Translations under genes and position numbers: made by a program | NCBI RefSeq assembly: GCF_009760925.1 | Contig: NZ_VRLV01000006.1 | Span: forward strand, 595,180-659,179 | DNA length: 64,000 nt | Source: Nonomuraea typhae | Lineage (GTDB): Bacteria > Actinomycetota > Actinomycetes > Streptosporangiales > Streptosporangiaceae | Direction of reading: 5' to 3' | The notes under the pieces: model-generated | The model's database searches: none | What the model was told of the DNA's origin: nothing | The model's input: the letters and a program-made list of their open reading frames with translations, nothing else | Part shown: one piece after another, positions 42,924 to 52,355 of the stretch | Layout: each line of letters starts with the position of its first letter | Numbering within the stretch: position 1 is the first letter of the stretch

Positions 42924-44083
42924 AAATACCGCAGGGCCACCACCGCGAGTAGCGCGACCAGCCCGCCGCAGATCATCACGGCGCTGACCGAGACCCCATC
43001 GACAACCCGCCCGCCAAGGAACGCGCCAAGCGCGAACGTAGCCTGGAAGGAAGAGGTGAAAAGAACCGTTGCAGCCTCGGGCGCATGAGGCGCAGCCGCC
43101 AGGAAGGACGCCTGCGAACAGACAGGCACGCCCCCATAGGCCAGCCCCCAGACCACCAGCAACCCCACGGCCCCCACGCCCGACCCGCCCACGACGGGCA
43201 GGAGCAACGTCGCACCCGCGATCAGAAGGACGCAGCTCACATATGTGACCCGAAGCCGCGTGCCCGCACCCCTGCCCGCCAGGAAGTTCCCGCCTATCCC
43301 GGCGACGCCGTACGCCAGCAGAACAGCACTGACCGCCGCCGGCGCCAGCCCCGTGACGTCCTGCAGAAACGGCGTGACATAGGTATAAGTCCCGAAATGC
43401 GCCACCACCACGAGCGACGTAGAGGCCAGCGCAACCCCCGCCCCCCGACTACGCAACACCTCAACCAGAACGCGCACGCTGGTCACCCGAGTGGCGGGAA
43501 GCGGCGGAAGCACCAGAACCAGCCCCACCAGCACCGCAACCGCCAGCCCCGCCAGGACCAGAAAAGCAGCCCGCCACCCCGCAAGCTCACCGATGAGCGT
43601 CCCGGCGGGCACCCCGAGAACGGACCCCAGGGGAACAGCCGAAAAGATCACCGCCGTAGCCGCCCCAACCGCCCGAGGCGGGACCAGCCGCCCCGCCAGC
43701 CCGGCCCCGATGGACCAGAAGCCCCCGATCGTCAGCCCGACCAGCACCCTGGACACCAGCATGACCCCATAGGAGTTCGCGACGGCGGCCAGCACATCGG
43801 CCACGGCGAGCACCGCCATGAGCACGCACAACATCACCCGCCGATCTAGCCGCGCGGTGGTCAACGTCACAACAGGCGCCGAGATCGCGGCCACCACCCC
43901 GGGCAACGTCATGGTCAGCCCGGTGACACCATCCGAAACCCCGAAATCACCACCAATAGCGGTCAGCAGTCCGATGGGCAGGATCTCGCTGGTGACAATG
44001 GTGAAAATCCCCAACATGACCGCCGCGACCGCCAGCCAGCTGACAAGCGGCGAACGCGGCCGGGCAAGAGTGATGGTTGACAT
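42917..44083 (-). CDS. MFS transporter (DHA1 family)
   Basis: ATG 44083 gives 388 residues and about 12 TM segments (SWLAVAAVMLGIFTIVTSEI, GVTGLTMTLPGVVAAISAPV, GVPAGTLIGELAGWRAAFLV). The upstream in-frame extension lacks a ribosome site and adds hydrophilic residues, so it was left out. It resembles sugar-efflux or multidrug exporters of the AraJ/YdhP kind. It precedes the second MFS gene by 69 bases. The long octamer tract lies 99 bases before its start, within its probable promoter region. Confidence 0.88.
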   Translation of the reverse strand: MSTITLARPRSPLVSWLAVAAVMLGIFTIVTSEILPIGLLTAIGGDFGVSDGVTGLTMTLPGVVAAISAPVVTLTTARLDRRVMLCVLMAVLAVADVLAAVANSYGVMLVSRVLVGLTIGGFWSIGAGLAGRLVPPRAVGAATAVIFSAVPLGSVLGVPAGTLIGELAGWRAAFLVLAGLAVAVLVGLVLVLPPLPATRVTSVRVLVEVLRSRGAGVALASTSLVVVAHFGTYTYVTPFLQDVTGLAPAAVSAVLLAYGVAGIGGNFLAGRGAGTRLRVTYVSCVLLIAGATLLLPVVGGSGVGAVGLLVVWGLAYGGVPVCSQASFLAAAPHAPEAATVLFTSSFQATFALGAFLGGRVVDGVSVSAVMICGGLVALLAVVALRYLD

Positions 44084-44181
44084 GGTTCCCGTCCCGAGCA
44101 GATGAACCTTCCGGGCAACCAGCCAAGCAGCGAACAACCCGCACACACTGGCACGTTTCAGACGTCACCACTACCATCCCA

Positions 44182-44427
44182 GGTGCCGGGGTGCCGGGGT
44201 GCCGGGGTGCCGGGGTGCCGGGGTGCCGGGGTGCCGGGGTGCCGGGGTGCCGGGGTGCCGGGGTGCCGGGGTGCCGGGGTGCCGGGGTGCCGGGGTGCCG
44301 GGGTGCCGGGGTGCCGGGGTGCCGGGGTGCCGGGGTGCCGGGGTGCCGGGGTGCCGGGGTGCCGGGGTGCCGGGGTGCCGGGGTGCCGGGGTGCCGGGGT
44401 GCCGGGGTGCCGGGGTGCCGGGGTGCC
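44182..44427. repeat. 31-copy octanucleotide tract (GGGGTGCC)n
   Basis: A perfect 8-bp repeat runs for 246 bases without interruption between the MFS gene (44083) and the AarF-like gene (44633). On the forward strand it presents about 30 GGGG runs separated by TGCC, so it can form G-quadruplexes. All six frames are open through it, so ORFs crossing it are artefacts. The rest of the 44084-44632 gap shows no gene. Confidence 0.97.
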
Positions 44428-44632
44428 CACAACCCTGTCCTAGTTGCTCCCGTCCGGCGATATGCCGCCACTTCCGGTCGGCCCCACATCCGCAGCGGCC
44501 TCGGTTACCCGCCCATCGCATGCCACGCGGCACAAAGCCGGAGCACCGCGAGGCCGGGGACGTGCCTAGGCAGGCGCGTCAAGCCGGAGCGGGCAACGGC
44601 GGAGCTGCGGCCGGTTGAAGGGGCCTGCGCAG

Positions 44633-46003
44633 TTAGGGGATGGGGAGGGTGTCGGGGGCTTGGTCGGGGTCGTCGGCGAAGCCTGGGACCCACTGGAGCA
44701 CCTCGTCCCGGAAGCGGGCCGTGGCGCCGAGCTGGCACAGGACGCCGATGCCAGCCGCATGAACGCGGTGGATGAGGACGTACGACACGGGCAGGTTCAG
44801 CTGGCGGACCACGTTCGTGGGGCGGAGGTCGGTGGCGCTGGCGGCCTGGGCCTGGAGCCATTCGCGGCTGAAGGTGAACTCCTCGACGGCCGTGGGTTCG
44901 ACGTAGGGGGCCAGGAAGGAGCGGAGGGCGTCGGGGTCGATCTCGATGTGGGGGCGGATGAAGCCTTCCGCGCGCAGGCCCGAGATCACGGTGTCCATGT
45001 CGCCGTGGTTGAAGATGCGGGTGAGCTGGCCGAACGCCTTGGGGTAGCCGTCGGGCAGGCGGTTGACGGCGCCGAAGTCGAGGATGCCCAGGCGGCCGTC
45101 GTCCAGCATGCGGAAGTTGCCCGGGTGGGGGTCGGCGTGGAGCATGCCCACGCGGGCCGGGGAGCAGAAGAGGAAGCGGACGAGCAGGAGGCCGGCGCGG
45201 TCGCGCTGTGTCTTGGTGCCGTCGGTGATGATGCGGGACAGCGGGGTGCCGTCCATCCATTCGGTCACCAGGACCATCTCGTTGGCCGCGATGACGTCGG
45301 GGACGAGGAAGTCGGGGTCGCCGTGGAACTCCTGGGCGAAGGCGTGCTGGGCTTCCGCTTCGCGGAAGTAGTCGAGTTCCTCGGCCACGCGTTCGCGCAG
45401 CTCGGCCAGGACGGCCTTGATCTCCAGCCCGGGGAGGAGGGCGCCGAAGAGCTTGCCGAGCCGGGCCAGCTGGGCGAAGTCGCCCAGCAACGCCTTGCCG
45501 GCGCCCGGGTATTGGATCTTCACCGCGACCTGGCGGCCGTCGTGCCAGACGGCGCGATGGACCTGGCCGATCGAGGCGGCGGCGGTCGGCCGGTCGTCGA
45601 AGGAGACGAAGTTCTCGCGCCAGTCGTCGCCCAGCTGCTCGGCCAGGACCCTGTGGACGGTCGCGGTGGGCAGGGGCGGGGCGGCGTCCTGGAGTTTGGT
45701 CAGGGTCGCCCGGTAGGGGCCGGCGATCTCCGGTGGCAGGGCGGCCTCGAAGATGGACAGCGCCTGGCCCAGCTTCATCGCGCCGCCCTTGAGCTCGCCG
45801 AGGACCTTGAAGATCTGTTCGGCGGTGCGCTGCTGAATCTCCTGTGCGACGATTTCGGCGGACTTGCCGCCCAGGCGCTTCCCGATGCCCAATGCGGTAC
45901 GGCCGGCGAAACTGATCGGAAGCGTGGCCAGCTTGGCGGAGCGCGTCACAGCGCGGCGCGGAAGATCGCTCACCCTAGTTCGCGACGTCCGGGTAGACGC
46001 CAC
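44633..46003 (-). CDS. AarF/ABC1/UbiB-family atypical kinase
   Basis: The 456-residue protein has the family-specific KxGQ motif (LKGGAMKLGQALSIFEAALP), an Ala-rich loop AAASIGQVHRA, the Lys in VAVKIQYPG, the catalytic segment HADPHPGNF and metal-binding ILDFGAVNRL. Members are ATPases or kinases linked to isoprenoid-lipid or quinone metabolism. It begins with GTG and is transcribed alone. Confidence 0.93.
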   Translation of the reverse strand: MASTRTSRTRVSDLPRRAVTRSAKLATLPISFAGRTALGIGKRLGGKSAEIVAQEIQQRTAEQIFKVLGELKGGAMKLGQALSIFEAALPPEIAGPYRATLTKLQDAAPPLPTATVHRVLAEQLGDDWRENFVSFDDRPTAAASIGQVHRAVWHDGRQVAVKIQYPGAGKALLGDFAQLARLGKLFGALLPGLEIKAVLAELRERVAEELDYFREAEAQHAFAQEFHGDPDFLVPDVIAANEMVLVTEWMDGTPLSRIITDGTKTQRDRAGLLLVRFLFCSPARVGMLHADPHPGNFRMLDDGRLGILDFGAVNRLPDGYPKAFGQLTRIFNHGDMDTVISGLRAEGFIRPHIEIDPDALRSFLAPYVEPTAVEEFTFSREWLQAQAASATDLRPTNVVRQLNLPVSYVLIHRVHAAGIGVLCQLGATARFRDEVLQWVPGFADDPDQAPDTLPIP

Positions 46004-46229
46004 TTCCCCCTTCCGTGGTCGACCCTGGTGCGCGGGGTCGCTGACTCGGCCTGGTGGCTTCCAGGCCAGCTGTCTCCCCAGGTGCCCGCCGGGTGCGGGC
46101 GGTGTTGTGCGGTGCCCCCATGTGGTGCCGCCCTCGCTGGGTGCGAGGTGTTGCTCCTGTGACCTTACGGCTCGGCCGTCGTGGCTCGGTGGGCGGACCC
46201 CGGCGCCGGGCGGTAGGAAGTGGGCGGGT

Positions 46230-47369
46230 TCAGCCGCGGGTGGTCGCTCTGACCATTCTTAGCGAATCAGGATTGTTGCGTATACACCTACATTGTGGGT
46301 GGATTGCCCAGGTACGCCGTTTTCTTTGCCAATCAGGCCAAATGTCGATTGTGCCGTTGGTCACAATCGACGGCCGGCCGTCCAGGTAGGCGAGCGCGTG
46401 CCGGGTCGCCTCGGCCGCCGTCAGCGTCGCCAAGGTGGTGTCGCAGGCGATCTCGCCCGCCGGATACCCGCCCAGATGGGCGGTCACCATGGGCCAGCCG
46501 CGGTCGCGGTCGCGCCGGGTCAGGTCGAGGCAGTGCAGGCACGCGCTCTGGCTCGGATGCACCAGCGGGCCCACCGTGCCGTACCCCTCGAACGCCGACA
46601 CCAGCAGATGCGGGATGTTCAGCGCGGTCAGCTCGGTGACCAGGATGCCGTCCAGCGGCCCGACCGGAGCGAGGATGACCAGGTCGGGCAGGTCGGAACG
46701 GTCGTTGAGGTACGGCCCGCCCGCGATCAGCCGGACATAGGGCTCGGACGGCTCGTCCGGCGCCGGATTGTGAGAGGACGGGGCCGAGATCACCCGATCC
46801 GCGGCGGCCACGGCCGCCTCCTCGCGCGGCAGGTCGAGCTCCGCCCAGGTCAGGCCGCCGGGGACCAGGTCCTCCGGACGGGTCAAAGCCGGATCGATGA
46901 CCCGGATGGTGCCCACGCCGCTGGCCGCCAGGAGATTGACGATCGAGGCGCCCACCCGGCCTGCGCCGTACACCCTGACTCTGCGCTCACGGCGGTGGCC
47001 CAGGATGGCCAGGCCGCCGGCCGGGGTGTCGCGGGACAGGTCCAGGGCGTCGAGGTCGGGGCGGAGGCGGTCGCGTTCGAGGAGGGGCAGGTCCTGAAGG
47101 GGAGTAGGCGGTACCGAGGCGTCGTCGAGAACCCCCTGGGCGGTCAGCTCGGCGATCAGGGTGCGGGCGTCGGGCTCGGGCATGCCGGCCTTGGCCGCCG
47201 CCTTCAGCGCCTGGGACAGGTCCTGGGTGCCGTCGAGGGACTCGATCCAGACGCGGAGCGGCTCGGTGAGGTCGGTGACCATGACCGCGTGCTGGGGGTG
47301 CACGCCGAACTGGAGGGTGCGCTCGTCGCGGAGGACGCGGCGCAGGGCGGGTTTCACGCGGGGCCTCAT
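46230..47369 (-). CDS. ThiF/E1-like protein of TOMM cyclodehydratase type
   Basis: ATG 47369 gives 379 residues. The N-terminal third (residues 1-110) resembles the peptide-clamp region of TOMM leader-binding proteins. A ThiF-like nucleotide-binding fold follows with RVYGAGRVGASIVNLLAASG and IRVIDPALTRPEDL. Possible zinc ligands are CLHC and the C-terminal CRC pair. No YcaO gene or precursor peptide is adjacent. A single stand-alone copy is widespread beside the zinc-metallopeptidase/uvrD2 region of actinomycetes, so a housekeeping role is more likely than RiPP synthesis. Confidence 0.8.
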   Translation of the reverse strand: MRPRVKPALRRVLRDERTLQFGVHPQHAVMVTDLTEPLRVWIESLDGTQDLSQALKAAAKAGMPEPDARTLIAELTAQGVLDDASVPPTPLQDLPLLERDRLRPDLDALDLSRDTPAGGLAILGHRRERRVRVYGAGRVGASIVNLLAASGVGTIRVIDPALTRPEDLVPGGLTWAELDLPREEAAVAAADRVISAPSSHNPAPDEPSEPYVRLIAGGPYLNDRSDLPDLVILAPVGPLDGILVTELTALNIPHLLVSAFEGYGTVGPLVHPSQSACLHCLDLTRRDRDRGWPMVTAHLGGYPAGEIACDTTLATLTAAEATRHALAYLDGRPSIVTNGTIDIWPDWQRKRRTWAIHPQCRCIRNNPDSLRMVRATTRG

Positions 47370-47560
47370 GGCGGTCAGGGTTCCACGGCCGGGATGGGTT
47401 GTGGGCGGGGTTCTCCTGGGCTGTGGATAACTTTCGCCGCAGGTCACGGAGCTGTGGACAACCGGCCGGTGACATCTCCCCACAACCCAGGCGATCCGGC
47501 ACCCCGCCCGGGCGGAGGGGCACGGGTGAGCGGGGAAGGGGCGGGGTTACGATCCTCGGC

Positions 47561-48343
47561 ATGAGCGAGCTCTTGGTCGATCATTCGGACAACGGTGTCG
47601 TGTGGGTGACCTTCAACCAGCCCGACCGCCGCAACGCCATGACCGACGCGATGACCCGCCGCTGGTCCGAGACCATGGCCGAGCTGGCCGGCGACAAGAC
47701 GGTCCGGTGCGTGGTGGTCACCGGGGCGGGCAGCGCGTTCTCGGCGGGCGGTGACCTGTCGTGGATCGCGGGCGGGGCCGATGCGTCGGTCCCCGACCTG
47801 CGGGATCGGATGCTCACCTTCTACCGGACGTGGCTGTCGGTCACGAACCTGGAGGTCCCGACGATCGCGGCCGTGAACGGCGCCGCGGTGGGGGCGGGCC
47901 TGTGCGTGGCCCTGGCGTGCGATCTGGTGTACGCCGCCGACGACGCCAAGCTGCTGGCTCCGTTCACCTCGCTGGGCCTGCACCCGGGCATGGCCGCGAC
48001 GTACCTGCTCCCCAGGGCGGGAGGCGCCCGCCTGGCCCGCGAGATGCTCCTCACCGGACGTGTCCTGACAGGTACTGAAGCAGCATCAGAAGGCTTGATA
48101 AATCGGTCATTTGCTGGAAATGAGCTAAGAGCTGCAGTTCACGAGATCGCCACCAAGGTCGCCACAACAGCCCCGATCGCCGCCAAACTCACCAAAGTCG
48201 CGCTAAATCGGGACCATCACGATCTCGAAGCCGCGCTCCGCTGGGAGGCTCTCGCCCAGCCCGTGACCATGGCCTCCGCCGACATGCTGGAGGGCCTGAG
48301 TGCCCATCGGGAAAGGCGAGTGCCCAAATTCACCGGCTCTTAA
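47561..48343 (+). CDS. Enoyl-CoA hydratase/isomerase family protein
   Basis: ATG 47561 gives 260 residues of the crotonase fold. The oxyanion-hole segments are VVTGAGSAFSAGGDL and VNGAAVGAGLCVALACDLVY. The usual catalytic Glu positions are not both obvious, so hydratase versus isomerase cannot be settled. C-terminal AHRERRVPKFTG is typical. No other beta-oxidation gene adjoins it. Confidence 0.9.
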   Translation: MSELLVDHSDNGVVWVTFNQPDRRNAMTDAMTRRWSETMAELAGDKTVRCVVVTGAGSAFSAGGDLSWIAGGADASVPDLRDRMLTFYRTWLSVTNLEVPTIAAVNGAAVGAGLCVALACDLVYAADDAKLLAPFTSLGLHPGMAATYLLPRAGGARLAREMLLTGRVLTGTEAASEGLINRSFAGNELRAAVHEIATKVATTAPIAAKLTKVALNRDHHDLEAALRWEALAQPVTMASADMLEGLSAHRERRVPKFTGS

Positions 48344-48410
48344 TCATCTGACCAGCGAAAACGGGCCTCACCCCCTGTGGAATTCGCGCCGTGTCGGCTA
48401 ACGTGCATAT

Positions 48411-48926
48411 GTGCCCCCCGAGACAGTCGAGGTCCGTCGAAGTTCTCGTCGCCGGCGTACGGTCTCCGCATACCGAGACGGCGACAAGACGATCGTGCTC
48501 CTGCCCGCATGGCTGAGTGGCGAAGACGCTGATGAATGGGTGAGCCGGATGCTCGATCGCCTGGCGGCCAAGGAACGGCGTCGCAGACCCACCGACGAGG
48601 GCCTCCTGGCAAGGGCCAACGAGTTGTCGGCGAGGTACCTCGACGGCAAGCCCAAGCCCGCCAGCGTCCGCTGGGTCGACAACCAGCAGCACCGATGGGG
48701 CTCGTGCACCCCCGAGAACGCCACGATCAGGATCTCGACCCGCCTCAAGGGCCTGCCCGAATGGGTCATCGACTACGTCATCATCCACGAGCTCGTGCAC
48801 CTGCTGGTGCCGAGCCACGGCCCCCGTTTCTGGGCTCTGGTCGAACAGTATCCCAAGGCCGAGCGGGCGCGTGGCTTCCTTGAGGGATTCTCCACCGCCG
48901 CGAACACCGCGCCGGAGGAATGTTGA
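48411..48926 (+). CDS. YgjP/WLM-type zinc metallopeptidase
   Basis: The 171-residue GTG-initiated protein has the DUF45/YgjP motif set: RWVDNQQHRWGSCTPENATI and the zinc site HELVHLLVPSHGPRFW (HExxH plus a distal His). The N-terminus VEVRRSSRRRRTVSAYRDGD matches the family strand. It probably acts in the cytoplasm. It overlaps the next gene by 7 bases. Confidence 0.9.
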   Translation: MPPETVEVRRSSRRRRTVSAYRDGDKTIVLLPAWLSGEDADEWVSRMLDRLAAKERRRRPTDEGLLARANELSARYLDGKPKPASVRWVDNQQHRWGSCTPENATIRISTRLKGLPEWVIDYVIIHELVHLLVPSHGPRFWALVEQYPKAERARGFLEGFSTAANTAPEEC

Positions 48927-49507
48927 TCCGCACGGTAGCGGTTCTCGCACGTCAGGGCATGGGGCGAGCGGCTCCGGACGGCGTGGACCCGGAGGAGTTC
49001 CGCGCCGCCATGGCCGAGGACACCTACGAGATGGTCGCCGCCCTCGACCTGGTCACCCCGGTCCTGGTGACGAGCGTCCCCGGCCTGGAGGACATCGTCT
49101 GGCCCGGCACCGACATCATCCCCATAAATGACGACGAACCCCTGAAAAGCATCATCAACCGCCTCCCCGGCGACCAGGCAGCCGTCATCGCCGCCGACGC
49201 CCCCGACCTCCCCCCGCTCCTGGTCGGCAAGCTCTTCCGCGAACTCGGCCGGGCCCAGATCGCCCTCAGCCCCTGCGAGTACGGCGGAGCCGCCGCGCTG
49301 GCCTGCCACCTCCCCCTCCCGGGCTGGGCCGCCCCCGACCTCGACGCCGACGACCCGGTGGCCGACCTGCGCGCCCAGGCCCCCGGCCGCCGCATGGTGG
49401 CCGCCTCGCCCGGCTGGCACCGCCTGCGCACCCGCGACGACACCCTGCGCCTGGACCCCGGCCTGGAAGGCTGGGACAACACCCGCGCCCTACTCGGGAA
49501 GTACTAA
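48920..49507 (+). CDS. Conserved hypothetical, possible nucleotidyltransferase-like fold
   Basis: The 195-residue protein starts with ATG 48920 (or TTG 48923) overlapping the metallopeptidase stop. The segment AAVIAADAPDLPPLLVGKLF followed by ALSPCEYGGAAALACHLPLP recalls GT-A/DUF2064 and CofC-like sugar-nucleotide or guanylyl transferases, but the N-terminal KTRL motif is absent. I cannot assign a function. Its 3' end overlaps the convergent phosphatase gene by 18 bases. Confidence 0.7.
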   Translation: MLIRTVAVLARQGMGRAAPDGVDPEEFRAAMAEDTYEMVAALDLVTPVLVTSVPGLEDIVWPGTDIIPINDDEPLKSIINRLPGDQAAVIAADAPDLPPLLVGKLFRELGRAQIALSPCEYGGAAALACHLPLPGWAAPDLDADDPVADLRAQAPGRRMVAASPGWHRLRTRDDTLRLDPGLEGWDNTRALLGKY

Positions 49508-50473
49508 CCGGGCCACCACCGCCCGATGATCGGTCCCGGGCACGGTGTGGACCCCGAACTCCCTGACCCCGATCGGCGCGGACACCAGCACGTGATCGAT
49601 CGCGATGATCGGCGGCACCCGCTGGTTCGCCGGCCAGGTGGGCACCAGCCCGGCCCCCACGGAATCGGCCGCGTCCTTGTACCCACGGGCCAGCACGCCG
49701 CGCAACGCCGCATGGTCCAGCGTGGCGTTGAAGTCCCCGGCCAGGATCCGCAGCCCCTCGGCAGGGGGAAACGCCGCCATGGCCGCCCGCCACTGCACGA
49801 CCTCGGCTCCCGCGGGCGGGAAGGGATGCGTCGCGACGATCTCCACCGGCCGCCCGCCGGGCACCTGCACCACCGCCCCGGGCATCTGGTGCCCCACCCC
49901 GGCCGGCATGACGTCCCATTCGCGCACCGGATGCCGCGAGAACAGCCCGGTGCCCCCGGAGCCCTCCTCCGCCCGCAGCACCCGGTGCGGCATCGTCTCC
50001 GCGAGCCCGGCGGCGTCCAGTTCCTTGACCGCGCCGGGAGTGAGTTCCTGGAGGCTCAGCACGTCCGGCCGCGCCCGCCGTACCAGATCCATGAGGGCGA
50101 GCGGATCGGCCCGCCCGAGGAACAGGTTGGCGCTCAGCACCGTGAACGGCCGCCCCGAGGCCGTGGAAGCGGCACCGAGGGCGCGGGGCAGCACGCACAA
50201 CCCGAGCGTGGCCGTGGTCGCCAGCGCGACGGCGCTCGCCGCGCGCCGCCGGCCGAGTGCCGCGATCAGCAGGGGCGCGACAGACCCCAGGGCCGCGTAC
50301 GGCGTGACCGTCATGAGCTGGGTCAGCGGCCCGCCACGCTCCAGCCCGGCCACCCGGGCCACCGCCCAGGCGGTGAAGGGGGCCAGGGCGACCCACGCGA
50401 GCCGCCCGCGGGCGGGCCGGCGCGGCGGGGTGACGATCGTGCCCCCGATCGGGCTCTCGGCGGGGATTTTCAC
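49490..50473 (-). CDS. Membrane-anchored endonuclease/exonuclease/phosphatase (EEP) protein
   Basis: The 327-residue protein has about three N-terminal TM segments (residues 25-100) and then an EEP domain facing outward: VLSANLFLGRADP, DVLSLQELT with metal-binding Glu, GTGLFSRHP, GDFNATLDHAAL and GTDHRAVVARL. Such proteins hydrolyse phosphodiesters at the cell surface. The reading is convergent with the preceding gene. Confidence 0.88.
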   Translation of the reverse strand: MKIPAESPIGGTIVTPPRRPARGRLAWVALAPFTAWAVARVAGLERGGPLTQLMTVTPYAALGSVAPLLIAALGRRRAASAVALATTATLGLCVLPRALGAASTASGRPFTVLSANLFLGRADPLALMDLVRRARPDVLSLQELTPGAVKELDAAGLAETMPHRVLRAEEGSGGTGLFSRHPVREWDVMPAGVGHQMPGAVVQVPGGRPVEIVATHPFPPAGAEVVQWRAAMAAFPPAEGLRILAGDFNATLDHAALRGVLARGYKDAADSVGAGLVPTWPANQRVPPIIAIDHVLVSAPIGVREFGVHTVPGTDHRAVVARLVLPE

Positions 50474-50495
50474 GGCAAGAGCCCCCTAGATGAGG

Positions 50496-51044
50496 TCAGG
50501 CGAGACCGAGCAGCATCTCACGTCCGCGTCTGGCCAGCCGCCTGGTGGCCTCGTCGGACAGGTCGGGGATCCCGTCCACCGGGAACCACCGCAGGTCCAG
50601 CGACTCGTCGCTGATCACCGCCTCGGCCCCTTCGGGCGCCACGGCGGCGTACTCCACGTCCAGGTGCCAGGACCGGGGCGGGTGACACCACACCTCGTGC
50701 CGGTCCAGCGCCAGAGGCCCGACCAGCAGCCGAAGTCCTGAAATACCGGACTCCTCCGTGGCTTCCCGCAGGGCCACCCCGGCCAGCGTCGCGTCGGCGC
50801 GCTCGCAGTGACCGCCCATCGGCAGCCACATCCCCGCCTTCGGGTGCAGCGTCAGCAACACCCGCGACCCGTCGTGCGACAACACCGCGGTCGTCGCCGT
50901 CAGATGCCCGGGCACGCATGCGCGGTCCATCGCGTCATCGTGCGCCGCCAGGTGCTCCAGGAACTCCTTGCGGAGCACCTCTTCCTCGTCGGTCGGCGCG
51001 ACCCAGCCGGTCAGCACCTCGACCGCGTCGGAACGCAGAGTCAC
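50496..51044 (-). CDS. Nudix hydrolase
   Basis: GTG 51044 overlaps the upstream metalloprotease stop as GTGA, giving 182 residues. The Nudix box GHCERADATLAGVALREATE-ESG follows the strand RVLLTLHPKAGMWLPMGG. The C-terminal part has SWHLDVEYAAVAPEGAEAVI. The substrate is not predictable. It is translationally coupled to the DUF2342 gene. Confidence 0.92.
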   Translation of the reverse strand: MTLRSDAVEVLTGWVAPTDEEEVLRKEFLEHLAAHDDAMDRACVPGHLTATTAVLSHDGSRVLLTLHPKAGMWLPMGGHCERADATLAGVALREATEESGISGLRLLVGPLALDRHEVWCHPPRSWHLDVEYAAVAPEGAEAVISDESLDLRWFPVDGIPDLSDEATRRLARRGREMLLGLA

Positions 51045-52291
51045 CCGGACTCTCCCGACGGCGGCTCGTCCAGCTTGGAGATGTCCCAGGCGGACTCGCC
51101 CTTGACGAACGCGTCCGGGTCGTCGAGGTCCTCGGCCCGCGGCATCAGGTCGGGGTGGCCCCACACCGAGTCGCGGCCGTCGAGCCCGCGATCGGCCTCC
51201 AGCGCCTGCCACAGCGCCGCCGCCTCGCGCAGCCTGCGCGGACGCAGCTCCAGGCCGACCAGGGTGCCGAAGGTCAGCTCGGCGGGACCGCCGGTGGCGC
51301 GGCGCCGCCGTACCGTCTCCGCGAGGGCGTCCGCGGAGGGCAGCTTGCCCTCGGCGGCGGTGTCCACGACGGTGGCGACCCAGCCCTCGACCAGCGCCAG
51401 CATCGTCTCCAGCCGGGCCAGCGCGGCCTTCTGCCGGTCGGTCTCCTCGGGCTTGAGCAGCGCGCCGCCGCTCAGGGCCTCCTGGAGCGCCTCGGGGTTG
51501 CTGATGTCGAGGCCGCGGATCTGCTCCTCGAGTGCCGAGGTGTCGACCGTGATGCCCCTGGCGTACTCCTCGACGGCGCCGAGCAGATGCGAGCGCAGCC
51601 ACGGCACGTGCTGGAACAGCCGGTGGTGAGCCGCCTCGCGCAGCGCCAGGTACAGCCGGATCTCGTCGGCGGGCAGCTCCAGGCCGTTGCTGAAGGAGGC
51701 GACACCGCCCGGCAGCAGCGCCGCCGTGTCCGACAGCGGCAGGCCGATGTCGGAGGTGCCGATCACCTCGCGCGCCAGCGAGCCGAGCGCCTGCCCGATC
51801 TGCTGGCCGACCATCATGCCGCCCATCTGCTTCAGCATGCCCATCAGCGGCCCGGCCATCTGCTGGGCCTCGGCGGGCAGGCCGGCGCCGCCGAGCGCGC
51901 CGCCCATGGTCTCGACCATGCGTTCGGCGATCGGCTCGCACAACTTCCGCCACACCGGGATGGTGTTCTCGATCCACTCAGACCGGCTCCACGCCTGCGG
52001 GTTCGACACCCCGCTCGGCAGCGCCGTGGCCTCGTTGAGCCACAGGTCGGCGAGGCTGAGCGCGTCGACGATCTGGCGGCGTTCGCCCTCCATCACCGAT
52101 GGATCGCCCTCGGCGACCACCGCGTGACGGGCGATGTTCTTGGCCATGTCCCAGTTGACGGGGCCGGAGCCCTGAGGCGCCGACAACATGTCGGCGAACT
52201 GGCGCATCGCCTGAGCCATCTGCTCAGGGTTGCCGAACATGGCGAACGGGTTCTCGTTGGGGTCGTTTTCGCGACCTGGCAGGTCAGTCAC
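51041..52291 (-). CDS. Zinc-dependent metalloprotease (DUF2342)
   Basis: The 416-residue protein matches the actinobacterial DUF2342 zincin-like family. It has an N-terminal NPFAMFGNPEQMAQAMRQFA, a Met/Gly-rich middle (AEAQQMAGPLMGMLKQMGGM), the putative zinc site YLALREAAHHRLFQHVPWLR, and the Trp-containing WGHPDLMPRAEDLDDPDAFV near the C-terminus. Function is not established experimentally as far as I know. It is divergent from the epimerase gene and first in a two-gene operon with Nudix. Confidence 0.88.
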   Translation of the reverse strand: MTDLPGRENDPNENPFAMFGNPEQMAQAMRQFADMLSAPQGSGPVNWDMAKNIARHAVVAEGDPSVMEGERRQIVDALSLADLWLNEATALPSGVSNPQAWSRSEWIENTIPVWRKLCEPIAERMVETMGGALGGAGLPAEAQQMAGPLMGMLKQMGGMMVGQQIGQALGSLAREVIGTSDIGLPLSDTAALLPGGVASFSNGLELPADEIRLYLALREAAHHRLFQHVPWLRSHLLGAVEEYARGITVDTSALEEQIRGLDISNPEALQEALSGGALLKPEETDRQKAALARLETMLALVEGWVATVVDTAAEGKLPSADALAETVRRRRATGGPAELTFGTLVGLELRPRRLREAAALWQALEADRGLDGRDSVWGHPDLMPRAEDLDDPDAFVKGESAWDISKLDEPPSGESG

Positions 52292-52355
52292 CGCTCTACC
52301 TCGTGCAGGATGGAGGAGTCCACATCCGCCACGTTAGCCGTCCTACGGCGGATCA

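Noticed and set aside
44077..44775. Long ORFs on both strands through the octamer tract (GAGVPGCR and PGTPAPRH repeats)
   Set aside because: All six frames are open because the 8-bp unit contains no stop. They lack ribosome sites and end in the AarF-like gene.
46230..47369. RiPP (TOMM) biosynthetic cluster
   Set aside because: Only the ThiF-like protein is present. There is no YcaO, dehydrogenase, exporter or short precursor next to it.
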